DNA of 64,000 nucleotides. It comes from Euleptes europaea. Lineage: Eukaryota > Chordata > Lepidosauria > Squamata > Sphaerodactylidae. Both the position numbers and the translations under genes were made by a program. Position 1 is the stretch's first letter. Each line of letters starts with the position of its first letter. Location of the stretch: contig NC_079312.1 in NCBI RefSeq assembly GCF_029931775.1, positions 136,509,872 to 136,573,871 of the forward strand, read 5' to 3'. Below the pieces are notes generated by a model. The model saw nothing but the letters and a program-made list of their open reading frames with translations, ran no database searches and was not told the origin of the DNA. This document shows, piece after piece, positions 55,401 to 64,000 of this stretch.

Positions 55401-58400
55401 GGCAAATTCCTTCTCTCACCAGGGCCCCGACCCAGACTGACCACAGGCTTAGCTCCGACTCTGGCCTCCTGCCTGGGCCCCGCTCTATTCAGTCAAGATT
55501 GTAACTAAGTACACTTTTTACCAACAGCAAAACTCTTAACTCAAAAACAGGAGCTATTTAACTTGACCCTCATATATCGTACAGCTGGCCCATCTAGCAT
55601 AGTAACCTGCTTGATGCTGGCTGGTACTTTTTTGGAGTCTGACTGATTGCAGCTGACTGATTGTGGCCCCGTAGGGCTTTCAAGAGACATTCAGGGGTGG
55701 TTTGCCATTGCCTACCTCTGCATAGCAACCTCAATATTCCTTGGTGGTCTCCCATCCAAATACTGACTGGAGCCGACCCTGCTTAGCTTCCAGGAACTGA
55801 CAAGACCGGGCTAGCCAGGTCAGGGCAGGCTGGCACTAGTTGTCAGCAAATGGCATTAAGTATCAGCCTCTCTTAGGGCTATTTTCAGACATGCAAACTA
55901 AGCACTCTTCTCTTTTTTTACTTTTTACGTAACGCCTCCAGTGCAGAAGATGGCATGAAAATTTTTCTGCATTAACAGGGCAGTTTAATTCTGCAACCAT
56001 TTTCACAACTGCTGCAGCCGCTGAACATCTGAAGTCATTTGAAGGCCATGAGCAGTGTGAAGGGAGGTTTTACGTCAATGACACTGGCTGGCTCAGAGCA
56101 GGCCCCTGCAGTGGGAAACCTCTGCACCCTTCACTTCCCTCATTGTCTTCTTGCTCTCCGGGGCATGAGGCTCACAGCTCAGGCGAGAGTGAGATGTCTC
56201 CCTCATGACAGGGAGGGAAGGAGAGAAGGAAGTGAAGGGTGCTCTGGCTTCCCACTGCAAAGGAGAGGAATCTGGCCATAGCAGTGGTTTTCCTTTCTCT
56301 TCACTGCAGCCACCCTGGCTCTGGCAACTGCTTGGATGTTGGAATGGGAGCACAGAGACTGTGAAGAAAGGAGAGAAGCTGTTAGAGAAACAGGTCCCTT
56401 TAATGCCATCTCTGGCTGGTCCTGCAGTCCCTCTGGTGGTGGTGGTTTCATGGTGGTAAGTAGCTTCCCCCCAAAAGCCCACTAGGCAATGGCCACGAGA
56501 GCCAGCATGGTGTAGTGTTAAGAGTGGTGGTTTGGAGTGGTGGACTCTGATCTAGAGAACCGGGTTTGATTCCCCATACCTCCACATGAGTGGCGGAGGC
56601 TAATCTGGTGAACCAGGTTTGTTTCCCTACTCCTACACATGAAGCCAGCTGAGTGACCTTGGGCTAGTCATACTCTCTCAGCCTCACCTACCTCACAGGG
56701 TGTCTGTTGTGGGGAGGGGAAGGGAAGGTGATTGTAAGCCCGTTTGATTCTTCCTTAAGTGGTGAAGAAAGTTGGCATATAAAAAACAACTCTTTCTTCT
56801 TTCCTGAAGCATGGGGTGGGTGCCATATAGGAGAATGATGCTCAGAAGAGCCACAGGTGGCGTGTTGAAGAGCCTCATGTGGCTCCTGAGCCACTGAGTA
56901 TCACTGGTCTAGAGAAATTCAGCAACAAGCCCAAGGCCAGAGATGAAGTAAGTAGCAAGGAGTACACAATATCCAACACTGGCGTGTTGATTTTGTAGCA
57001 GAACAGCTCAGTGTTCTGCTCAGTGTACTCACATTGATACTTTGCCACGTTGGACTTGTAGATCTAAGTCTCCAATCAGATCTAACTTTCTCTAGCTGTT
57101 GGTACCATCAAAAAGGGAAAAACCAAAGCATTCCTGGAAAGGCATAGAACCTGCCAAAGCCTAAACTTGTTTCACTTTTCCTGATGAACTGAATGCAAGT
57201 TGCGGGGGGGGGGGGGGGGAAATGGCCAGCATATGTTCATTAATCACAAAGTGACAATTAGACCTGATTTATGTCAAACATGCCAAGCTCAAACATTGCT
57301 TCAGAAATAAATTCATAAGAACAGACACTTTTCATTAAAGATTCTGCAAGTGGGGGGCTGTATTTTCCACCTAAATCACCACTTAACAGGATATAAATCA
57401 TTCACTCAGACCTACATAAATTATACATTCGTAATTTTCAATCAGAGACCTTACATAAAAGTTTACATTCGCTAAGCTTTCAAAAGTATATGTGGCTATG
57501 AGGCAGATCCCAAGGACAAGTACTCGGGCACAGCTGTCAATCTGTGTGTTTGATTTACTGCCTGGAGAAGGAGAGGGAGAACACACATACACACACACAC
57601 ACGCCTCTCTCTGCACTGCAAGCTGTATAAGGCAAAGATGGACATCTGACTAGCAGTGCCAATCAGCACTCCATGGAGATGTAGTCATGGCTGCATTGCA
57701 CAGCTAAAATCCTGAAGGCTGCAGGTTCGGACCTCAAATTTGCCTCTCATTTATGGCCGGTACCTTCTTCCAGAGACAATGGGGGGGGGGGGGAATCCAG
57801 GTCACATTAGCTCATTTCAGTTTATTCATTTTCTCCACTGCAGAGAATTATTTTCCAACGCTTTACAAGAGGTAAGGCCAAGAGCAACTTGCCATTATAC
57901 AGGGACTCGAAAACCCATCTCCATCTTCTCCAGCTGCAAAATATGGACCTGATTTTTGTAGGTGCTCAGATGTGATTGCTGCCCACAGTCACTTATGGGC
58001 TGACAGTCATTGCAATGAGGCTGGGGGAGGGGGACTCACAACAGACTTTTACTATCACCACCAAGCCACACTGTCACAATACCCTGGATTCTGAATCTGC
58101 TTTCACAAAAAGTACTTCAAGATAATTCCAAGATTGATAGGATAATACTAAAGGGGGTGCCCTTTAGTATTATCCTATTGGAAACAATTGAAAACTCCAT
58201 TGGATAGATGGGGGCACCCCAGGCCAAAACTTGACCAAACTTGGGGTTCTTCTACGGAGAATCCCCTGCAGCTATGCTGCAAATTTGGTGCATCAACTTT
58301 GAAAAACAGCCCTCCTCAGAGCCCTGAAAAAAATCCCATAGACTTTAATGGAGCCAAAAAAGTTTGGATATCCCACCCACCCCAAAAAAAAGGAAAAAAG

Positions 58401-61400
58401 GAAGGAAAAAAACCATACTAGTAAGGGTATTTGGGTTTTTCTGGGGGTTTTGGCTTTTCTGAAAATTTTTGGGTCAAATAACCACGAATCTAAAAAACAC
58501 CGAAAAAATGATGTCCACCCCTAGTACCCTCAATACCGTCTGGACTAAGATTTTGTTTATTGCCCCTCATGCGTCCTTCCCAGGCATTTGTTCAGAACTT
58601 CCACAGACCTGTCCAAGTCAGCTATCTGGGAGAAGAATAACTGGTATCATTTATATATTGGTGCCACCTCACTCCAAATCCTTGGATGATCTCTTCCAAT
58701 ATTTTCATGCAGATATTAAACAACAAGGAAGACAAGATAGGCCACTGCAAGACCCCATAGCACAAAGAGGGAATAAAACGGCTGCTTTCATACTGCCCTG
58801 GTACAAATCTATGGTGAGACCACACTTGGAATACTGTGTACAGTTCTGGTCACCACACCTAAAAAAGGATATTGCAGAGCTTGACAAGGTGCAGAAAAGA
58901 GCAACCAAAATGATCAGGGGACTAAAGCATGTCTTTTATATTAGGTGCTTTGAAACACAGGCAGGATAATAATGCTGCATTCGTCTTGTTTGTGGGCTTC
59001 CTAGAGGTACCTGGTTGGCCCTGCTGGACTTGATGAACCTTGGTCTGATCCAGCATGGCCTTTCTTATGTTCTTAATACCCGTGGGCCGAGAGCAGTCCT
59101 CCAGTATCAACTTCTAGTACAGGCCAGCCAGGATAGAGTGGAACTACACCAGCACAATGCTTCTGCAACAAATCCAGGCAACTCTCCAGGAGCATACCAT
59201 AGTAAATGGTATTGAATTCCACTAAGAGTTCCAGAGAATCACAAAGGTTGTATTCCCCCATCACTGTTCTAGTAAAGACATTCAAGAGACCAAGGCCTTT
59301 TGCATCTAAATCCAGGCCTGAGTCCAGGATGAAATGGGTCTAGATAATCTAATTCAAGACACTTGCCATGCTTCTCACTGTGCACTATAGCACCCAGCTA
59401 GCTACATAAAAAAAACAGATGTTGTGCGGTAATGTCCTTAATCACAAAAATCACCGCAAACAGCAAAATCAAACCCAATGAAACCACCATGTAAATTTAC
59501 CCCTGCAAAAAAGGAACTTGCAGTACTGCACATATAATCAGCCTGTATGGAACCTCTTCAAATCTAAGTACATTCTTATATACAGAACTTTTGTTCCAGC
59601 AGTGGTTAACTTTAAAGTTGCTCTCTTGGAAGTTGCATGTTTAATGCCTTTTAAAGAAGTGACTAAAATATGGAAGATACCCATTAATATTGTTACTATC
59701 AAACAGAAGCTTCTCATTTCTCACTGCAAGAAGCATCTGTAACCCTTTAAGAGGTAGATACCTATGATGATTTGATCCCCAATGCAATATTTTATTAGGC
59801 AATTACACGTCTATAGGCCTTAGCAAGCACTAAGCTGGAAGAATACAAGAGCCTCCATTGCCTGTTTGGCAGTGATCATGTGTGGCTTGTTATTGTAGCT
59901 TCAGATTTTCACAGTATGGAATGCCACCTGGCTTGCAGACCAGTAGCAGCTCTCTAAAGAGGAGAGAAAACAGTTAAAATAAATATCTATTTTAATGCTG
60001 CAGAAATACTCAAGCAGAAGAGAGAGACACTGAACCACATTAAACCAGGATACGTCAGCCATTCAATTAGTATACTCTTTAAAGCACAGTCTGAAATGAA
60101 GGTAGAGGCCCTTGTGCCTCCCAACTGGTAAGTGATTCATCCACCACAGCACTGGAGCAAAGTTTGCATATGAGACTGTCAAAGCCTTTGGTTAGTCGTT
60201 CAAGTCCACTTAATTCATATTGGGCCAGATACTGCAGTTTTTTTTAAGTTGCTGTGAACTAAACTGCCCAACAGGATGCAACAGCATATTAGAGAGTCAA
60301 ACCAGCAAGATTGCCATCTAATCCTCAGACCAGCGTACCTTTAAGTTTCCCTCAAACTAAGTTTTCCGGTATGGTCTGCTGCACACAGTTGCACAGGGAA
60401 GCAGTGCAATCCCAAAAAACATCCTGTGGCCCCTCTCAGTTTGCATTCCATTTCCTGCTCCCTCCCGCTTTCTATAAACAGCTTGTGCCTCATTAGAGAA
60501 CAAAACCTTTTGTGCAATTCATGTGGGCAGAAAGCTTGTACTGAACTGTTCCTGACCACTGTTTTGTTCATCCTCCTCTTTCAACTACTACAGCCTCTCA
60601 TTATGGTGAATTTATGCCATTACACTCTTGCACCCAGCAACAATTTAACCTGGCTACTTCACAATGCCACTGATGGATCTCATCCCCACCCCACCCCCAA
60701 CAAAATTGGATTAGATGTACTAGGAATGAAGTTCTACAAGTACATCTCTAATTAACACAGGCTTAATAAACCCCCAGCTGAAATTTTGGTAGGAAGAAAT
60801 GCTTATATATGAGAAGAAGAAGAAGAGTTGGTTTTTATATGCCAACTTTCTCTACCACTTAAGGGAGAATCAAACCGGCTTACAATCGCCTTCCCTTCCC
60901 CTCCTCACAACAGACACCCTGTGAGGTAGGTGGGGCTGAGAGAGTGTGACTAGCCCGAGGTCACCCAGTTGGCTTCGTGTGTAGGAGTGGGGAAACAAAT
61001 CCAGTTCACCAGATTAGCCTCCGCCACTCATGTGGAGGAGTGGGGAAATGAAACCCGGTTCTCCAGATCAGACTCCACCCCTCTTAACCATTACACCATG
61101 CTGGAGGAGCCTGCACAAATTTATTCTGGGACATCAAGGTGCAACACAAATGAAGTTTGGTTGGAATATATATCCCGACATGTCCTTTTCTACCAGGGGC
61201 AAGTCTAAGAGTGATGGAAATAGGGCAGAATGGTGGAGATGCCTTCTCTAGTTTGACACTAACACTCGATTCTGTTGCCTCCATTTAGGCAGAAGAGTGT
61301 GTGGTGCGCTGGACAAAAGCAGTCAAAGCTTGAAATCTGCTGTTTAAAATGTCTGTTTTCTGGAGCCTGCAAATTTATAGATTCTTTTGATCACACAGCC

Positions 61401-62376
61401 ACTTCTGATTATTTATTGGCAGCCAAACTGTGTATGCAGAACCACTCATTATTTTCAATATATAAAGATTGTTATTATGTGGCTGCTGGCGTATTTGAAC
61501 AAAGGGTACACGACAACACAAGACTGCAACTGAAGAATATCCTCCCCAACAAAGCAAGGTCTCTGAATATCCAAGATGAAGTGGCATAGAAATCCATTTG
61601 CAAATTGTAGAAATAGCACTAATGAGGATGGGGGAGAAAGACAATCTCTGAAATTTAAGATTTAGAGAGTAGACAGATAGCAACAGCGCTTAGAGCCATT
61701 TAATACATTTTACCCCACTCTTCCTGCACAGAGCTCAAAGTAGCACACACGGTTCATACTTCCGAAATCTTTCTCTTCAGCCTAACCTAACTCACAGGTT
61801 GGTTGTGACACAGAGAGACAAAGAGTAGCCTATGGTCATCCAGAGAGTTTCATGGTGGAGTCAGGATCTGAACCCATGTCTCCTAGATCCTAGCCAAACC
61901 GCTGTACCATACCAGCTCAAGATGGAAAGAAATCCTGCTATATGAAGCAAGGCACCTGCTGGATCAGAACAAGGCTCATCTTGCCCAGCGTTCTACCTAC
62001 AAAACCAGAATACCTCAAAAAGCTCACATACAGGACATGCTGGTGATAGCATCATCTGGTAAAGCCCCCCCAAGCAATCCTTAACCATATGTTGGATGGG
62101 GAAGTCACATGCTACTGGTCTTTGTTACGTGGATAGATAACCACCTCATGACTTTTATAGTAAAGACTGACACAAAATTTGTTCAGCATTTCTGCAAACT
62201 CCCTACCTTCCTTCAGCAATCTTCTCTCTTTTGTCGTCTAATGGCTCAATCTCCTCCCTAACTGCTTTCATGCTCCTGATATATTTAAAGAAGTGTTTTA
62301 GCAGTATGTTGATTCCTGAAAACTTCATTTTGTTTGCCTTACCATCAATTTACATTTCTCTTACTACACTTAAAAC

Positions 62377-62438
<62 letters not shown>

Positions 62439-64000
62439 GACTAAACAACCCCATTCTAGCTGCCTAACCAGCAAAAGGTATGAAGCCATTTTCAACGTTC
62501 CTTATTAAAAAAATACAGGAATGCTAGAACAGCAAAGAATTTACTCTGGGGTTAGGGAAGAGAAGGGGGAGGGGAGAAGAGAGATGGCAAAAAGAATTAA
62601 ATAATCCTCTGGAGTCTGAAGGCTAGCTGAAACTGGAAAGTAGAAAACGTTTCATAATCAAAAGGAAAAGTGGACATTGAAAAAAGCTCCTGAGAAGTTT
62701 CACAGACGGTTTTATGAAAATAACTAAATACACATCTGTGAATGAAAGTTAGCCCACAATGTCAGGGAAAGACAGCCCAGAAATGCTGGTAGTAAAATAG
62801 CTAGTCTATATTAAACACTCATAACTCTACAATGCCTTGAATATTATTAGTTTAGAAGACGAGGATGTCAGCAATCCCAGCTGTGCCCAGCAAATGCATT
62901 GCCACTGGAGCAACTTGATAGAATAAAATTATGTATATGAGACCTGGTGCTGAAACTAAAACTGAGCAACTGGCAATTCTTCAGACCAGCATTCAAAAGG
63001 TACCTGAAGCAATAAGCCAAATGTAAAAACCTTACCCAGATAGCCTCCTAGGCACAGGGCAAAGGTCTGTTTGTAACACGAGTGTCTTCAAGAAGGTCTT
63101 TAATCTTTTACTATCCCCAAGCAATTTCCTGGACATTAGAACATCAATAAAAACATAATTCGCTGGAAGAAGATGACATTTTGCATCGGTGCGAAGATCA
63201 TAGATATTTTTCTAAAGTCAACAAGGGAACAGAGTCCTGCAAAAGCACTAAACCCCAGCTACTTTGAATGCTTCAAAGGACCCATAAAATTCAGATCCCC
63301 CTTTGGATGATTTTCTGGTGTGCTACATTTGATGGAATGTTGAGACATTCATGAAATAAGTCTAGAGCTGGAGTCCCGCCGTGCGGCAACGAACTTCAAG
63401 AGCACACCGCAGCCTGGCGCTCACAGGGGTGCCCAATAATATGACAGCAAGATAATGGAAAGTCAGACTTGGCAGACTAGCTGGATACGGCTTCAGGAAG
63501 AAGAGGAGGTGTTTGTAACACCCTGGAAAGCAAAAATGCAGAACTTCTTGCCATAAGCATGGATTACAAATTTACACATAAGCCAACTATTTAAAAAGTT
63601 CAATACTTGTGCACTTTCAATGATTTCATCTGCCTATGATACCATAGCTACCGCCAATAATTTGCTAGAAGGAATAGCTCAAATTCACAGACAGTGTACC
63701 TGTCACTGGGTTTTTCTTTCTTTTCTAACATTTGTAGTCTTGAAAGAGGCTATATATGAACACAAGGCCCAATCAAGTCCAGGAATTCTCTTTTGGAAAT
63801 GATTAGCCTTACAAGGGAAAGATACATTTCAAGTTTAAAAGAGATGGAATTAGCAAAATCTGGCTGAAAGGGGGGGGGGAAGGTCTCTTAATGTAACCCT
63901 GCATTTACAAGATTTCTGAAAAGAGGAGGGACATCTTAAAGTTTGCTTAGAGTTGGGTGTCAATGGCATGGCACTGGTCCTAAGGCTGGGGGTATTACAA
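41603..64000 (-). CDS. NPLOC4: NPLOC4 (NPL4), partial: last five coding exons and 3' UTR
   Basis: NPLOC4 forms the UFD1-NPL4 cofactor that brings ubiquitinated substrates to the p97/VCP unfoldase (family knowledge). Coding exons 50879-50950, 48982-49077, 45802-45918, 44190-44292 and 43415-43572 sum to 546 nt, giving 181 residues plus stop. They match about residues 428-608 of the 608-residue human protein almost without change, for example DKFGNEITQLARPLPVEYLI and LATYLSQNTSSVFLD. They cover the C-terminal domain and the NZF finger. The UBX-like, zf-Npl4 and most of the MPN regions must lie beyond base 64000; I searched 51-64 kb for the preceding exon and did not find it. All junctions are GT-AG. 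Confidence 0.95.
41620..41625 (-). terminator. NPLOC4: Candidate polyadenylation signal AATAAA of NPLOC4
   Basis: A canonical AATAAA on the minus strand, downstream of the NPLOC4 stop. Cleavage would be expected some 15-30 nt further on. Confidence 0.5.
43415..43572 (-). CDS. NPLOC4: NPLOC4 last coding exon with NZF zinc finger
   Basis: The coding part is 158 nt, after a TTTCGCAG acceptor, and ends with TAA at 43415-43417. It encodes the Npl4 zinc finger WACQHCTFMNQPG...HCEMC. The four zinc-ligand cysteines, the Thr-Phe pair and the following Met used by NZF domains to grip ubiquitin are all present. Confidence 0.96.
43897..44005 (-). mobile_element. Penelope-like 3'-end fragment (diverged)
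   Basis: It resembles the terminal block seen at 25917 (ACGGTGTTAGCCTGTTACAG, ACCTTAAAGCTTAATAG), ending CATAAGCTTTCATGGGCTA. It lies in NPLOC4's last intron. Confidence 0.5.
44190..44292 (-). CDS. NPLOC4: NPLOC4 exon (about human residues 523-556)
   Basis: The exon is 103 nt, from a CTTTCAG acceptor to a GCA|GTATGT donor, ending in phase 1. It encodes SISLLLEAVRTRNEELAQTW and SEQWATIEQLC. Confidence 0.95.
45802..45918 (-). CDS. NPLOC4: NPLOC4 exon (about human residues 484-522)
   Basis: The exon is 117 nt (39 codons), from a CTTTACAG acceptor to an AAGG|GTATGT donor. It encodes DFHSLATYLSQNTSSVFLD and FLVTNEVMPL. Its last codon is AGG (Arg) where human has Gln. Confidence 0.95.
46384..46599 (+). 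mobile_element. 5S rRNA-headed SINE with BovB tail, best copy
   Basis: The 5S internal promoter is well kept: A box AAGCTAAGCAGGGTC, intermediate element CCCTGGTTAG and C box TTGGATGGGAGACC. The middle segment GCACTGGCAAACCACCTCTG leads to the BovB-type tail TCGCCATAAGTCGGCTGCGA and a CACACACA end. It lies in an NPLOC4 intron, antisense to the gene. Confidence 0.85.
47464..47710. mobile_element. Inverted-dimer repeat, copy 2, with 13-bp target-site duplication
   Basis: Inverted arms meet at 47560-47575 (GTAACACTG tcctt CAGTGTTAC). ACAACTAGATACT flanks the element exactly, at 47451-47463 and 47711-47723. The right arm carries the extra block (GAACTCTGACCGTGAAAGCC...AATATT) that is at the left end in copy 1, so the copies are in opposite orientation. 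Confidence 0.88.
48660..48694. repeat. GA-rich microsatellite
   Basis: An imperfect run of GA units with GGGA and AAAG interruptions in an NPLOC4 intron. Confidence 0.85.
48982..49077 (-). CDS. NPLOC4: NPLOC4 exon (about human residues 452-483)
   Basis: The exon is 96 nt (32 codons), phase 0, from a TTTTTAAAG acceptor to a CAG|GTAAGA donor. It encodes TTTFPKDPVYTFSISQNPF and NRDVLGETQ, identical to human as I recall it. Confidence 0.95.
50879..50950 (-). CDS. NPLOC4: NPLOC4 exon (about human residues 428-451)
   Basis: The exon is 72 nt (24 codons), phase 0, from a TTTCAG acceptor to a GAT|GTAAGT donor. It encodes DIDKFGNEITQLARPLPVEY followed by LIID. The only difference from human is I for V at the second position. 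Confidence 0.95.
51010..51190 (+). mobile_element. CR1-like 3'-end fragment
   Basis: It contains GAACCTGATCCAGCAAGG and TAGGTGGACCTGGACTTGAT then CCAGCAAGGCACTTGTGCTC, resembling CR1 3' ends. It lies in the upstream NPLOC4 intron. Confidence 0.5.
51390..54430 (-). mobile_element. L2/CR1-group LINE with long open reverse-transcriptase frame and endonuclease remnant
   Basis: The 3' tail (TTTATTTTTATTTTTAGACT, TCCCGCCCTTTCTCCCAGCT) starts near 51395. A 606-codon open frame (51688-53508) holds the reverse transcriptase: LLILLDLSSAF (motif A), LCGVPQGAILSLMLFNIYM and the catalytic block QYADDTQLYLL. The upstream frame at 53720-54232 holds the AP-type endonuclease (LGDFNIDAN, GPTHQAGHTLDLIFG, WSDHF). 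Two frame changes near 53500-53760 separate them, so the copy cannot make one full ORF2 protein. A 5' region may continue to about 55500 but is not sharply bounded. Confidence 0.85.
55640..55826 (-). mobile_element. 5S rRNA-headed SINE with BovB tail
   Basis: Reversed, it reads CTGGCTAGCCCGGTCTTGTC, AAGCTAAGCAGGGTCGGCTC and ATTTGGATGGGAGACCACCA, then the middle block and an eroded BovB tail. It follows the LINE's presumed 5' region. Confidence 0.8.
56497..56802 (+). mobile_element. tRNA-derived SINE with (TTC)n tail, full-length
   Basis: The head is GCCAGCATGGTGTAGTGTTA, with a second partial head (CACATGAGTGGCGGAGGCTA). The body is GACCTTGGGCTAGTCATACT, and it ends GGCATATAAAAAACAACTCT then TTCTTCT. 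It is the only plus-strand copy of this family in the window. Confidence 0.78.
56843..56912. mobile_element. Possible hAT end fragment
   Basis: GAGCCTCATGTGGCTCCTGA then GCCACTGAGTATCACTGG resembles the right end of the hAT-like element at 12930-12971 (GAGCCGCATGCGGCTCAGGA...CCACTG). No flanking duplication was found. Confidence 0.4.
58137..58178. repeat. Perfect 19-bp inverted repeat with 4-nt loop
   Basis: ATAGGATAATACTAAAGGG (58137-58155) is followed by a 4-nt loop and its exact complement (58160-58178). It sits at the left edge of an unclassified A/G-rich, possibly repetitive block (58180-58510). Confidence 0.85.
58560..59350 (-). mobile_element. Old L2/CR1-group LINE fragment interrupted by CR1
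   Basis: The parts 58560-58772 and about 59086-59350 align in the same order and orientation with about 52530-52920 of the large LINE. For example, GCAGATATTAAACAACAAGG matches GTAGATGTTAAACAACATTA-like sequence, and GATGAAATGGGTCTAG matches AACGAAATGGGTCCAG. The intervening segment is a plus-strand CR1. Confidence 0.65.
58773..59085 (+). mobile_element. CR1 fragment nested in an older LINE
   Basis: It encodes the CR1 block MVRPHLEYCVQFWSPHLKKD and VQKRATKMIRGL. It finishes CTTGATGAACCTTGGTCTGA then TCCAGCATGGCCTTTCTTAT and GTTCTTA, a CR1 3' end, with internal deletion between. Confidence 0.75.
60811..61103 (-). mobile_element. tRNA-derived SINE with (TTC)n tail
   Basis: It begins GAAGAAGAAGAAGAGTTGGT and carries the double head region (CCGCCACTCATGTGGAGGAG) before TCTTAACCATTACACCATGC. 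Same family as 6315-6570. Confidence 0.78.
61705..61915 (-). mobile_element. Old tRNA-derived SINE (diverged)
   Basis: The reversed order CAGCCTAACCTAACTCACAG, GGTCATCCAGAGAGTTTCAT, GATCTGAACCCATGTCTCC and CTAGCCAAACCGCTGTACCA is the standard layout of a reversed tRNA SINE. Too diverged for a family name. Confidence 0.5.
62381..62435. repeat. Compound (CT)n(CA)n microsatellite
   Basis: About 26 bp of CT units pass directly into about 28 bp of CA units. Confidence 0.95.
62440..64000. other. NPLOC4: NPLOC4 upstream intron, no recognised feature
   Basis: I looked for the preceding NPLOC4 exon (human LPCKDAPELGYAKESSSEQY region) on the minus strand and did not find it. No clear transposon is seen here, apart from a G run near 63870. 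Confidence 0.5.

Noticed and set aside
1-64000. CRISPR arrays, operons or other prokaryotic systems
   Set aside because: The window is clearly vertebrate. The only regular repeats are microsatellites, SINEs and the 145-bp duplication.

Overview
This window is vertebrate nuclear DNA, most likely from a squamate reptile (lizard, possibly a gecko). The genes are split into exons with consensus splice sites, the gene order matches the vertebrate FAAP100-NPLOC4 block, and the repeats are a squamate-like mix: BovB (RTE) LINE, CR1 and L2/CR1-group LINEs, a Penelope-like element, several tRNA- and 5S-derived SINE families, and hAT-like and foldback elements. The species call is inference from repeat content, not from a marker gene.

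All three genes lie on the minus strand, so they read from right to left. FAAP100 (352-25103) is complete in coding sequence. Nine coding exons in compatible phase give 876 residues, against about 881 in human. Its first exon sits beside a CpG-rich region (about 25240-25860). FAAP100 stabilises the FANCB-FANCL part of the Fanconi anaemia core complex, which monoubiquitinates FANCD2. NPLOC4 is partial: only its last five coding exons (43415-50950; 181 C-terminal residues with the NZF zinc finger) and a probable 3' UTR (to about 41600) are here, and the rest lies beyond base 64000. NPLOC4 is the ubiquitin-binding cofactor of p97/VCP with UFD1.

Between them, at 33320-35789, I assembled a three-exon gene I do not recognise. 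It encodes a 162-residue (or 172-residue) secreted-looking protein with a signal peptide, one mature cysteine, one N-glycosylation sequon, a coiled coil and a basic C-terminus. All its splice sites are canonical and the phases agree. It is the best candidate here for something undescribed.

Layout: 1-25103 FAAP100 and its introns, which hold LINE fragments, a Ty3/gypsy fossil (about 2505-4180), a foldback element with target-site duplication (4916-5236), a 1.5-kb GC-rich hAT-like element (11449-12971), a 145-bp tandem duplication (16212-16501), a CR1 3' end (19745-20762) and an inverted-dimer repeat (21340-21605). 25240-25860 is the CpG-rich promoter region. 25917-33319 is intergenic, with a Penelope-like element, a BovB copy nested in a 5S-derived SINE, and other SINEs. 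33320-35789 is the unrecognised gene, with a MITE in its first intron. 35790-41600 is intergenic. 41600-64000 is the 3' part of NPLOC4, whose large upstream intron contains a LINE with a 606-codon open reverse-transcriptase frame (51390 to about 54430) and a CR1 nested in an older LINE (58560-59350).

The genes have separate jobs, and I see no operon-like logic. Their shared feature is conserved neighbourhood. The repeats show layered activity: BovB appears to have supplied the 3' tail used by both the tRNA-headed and the 5S-headed SINEs.
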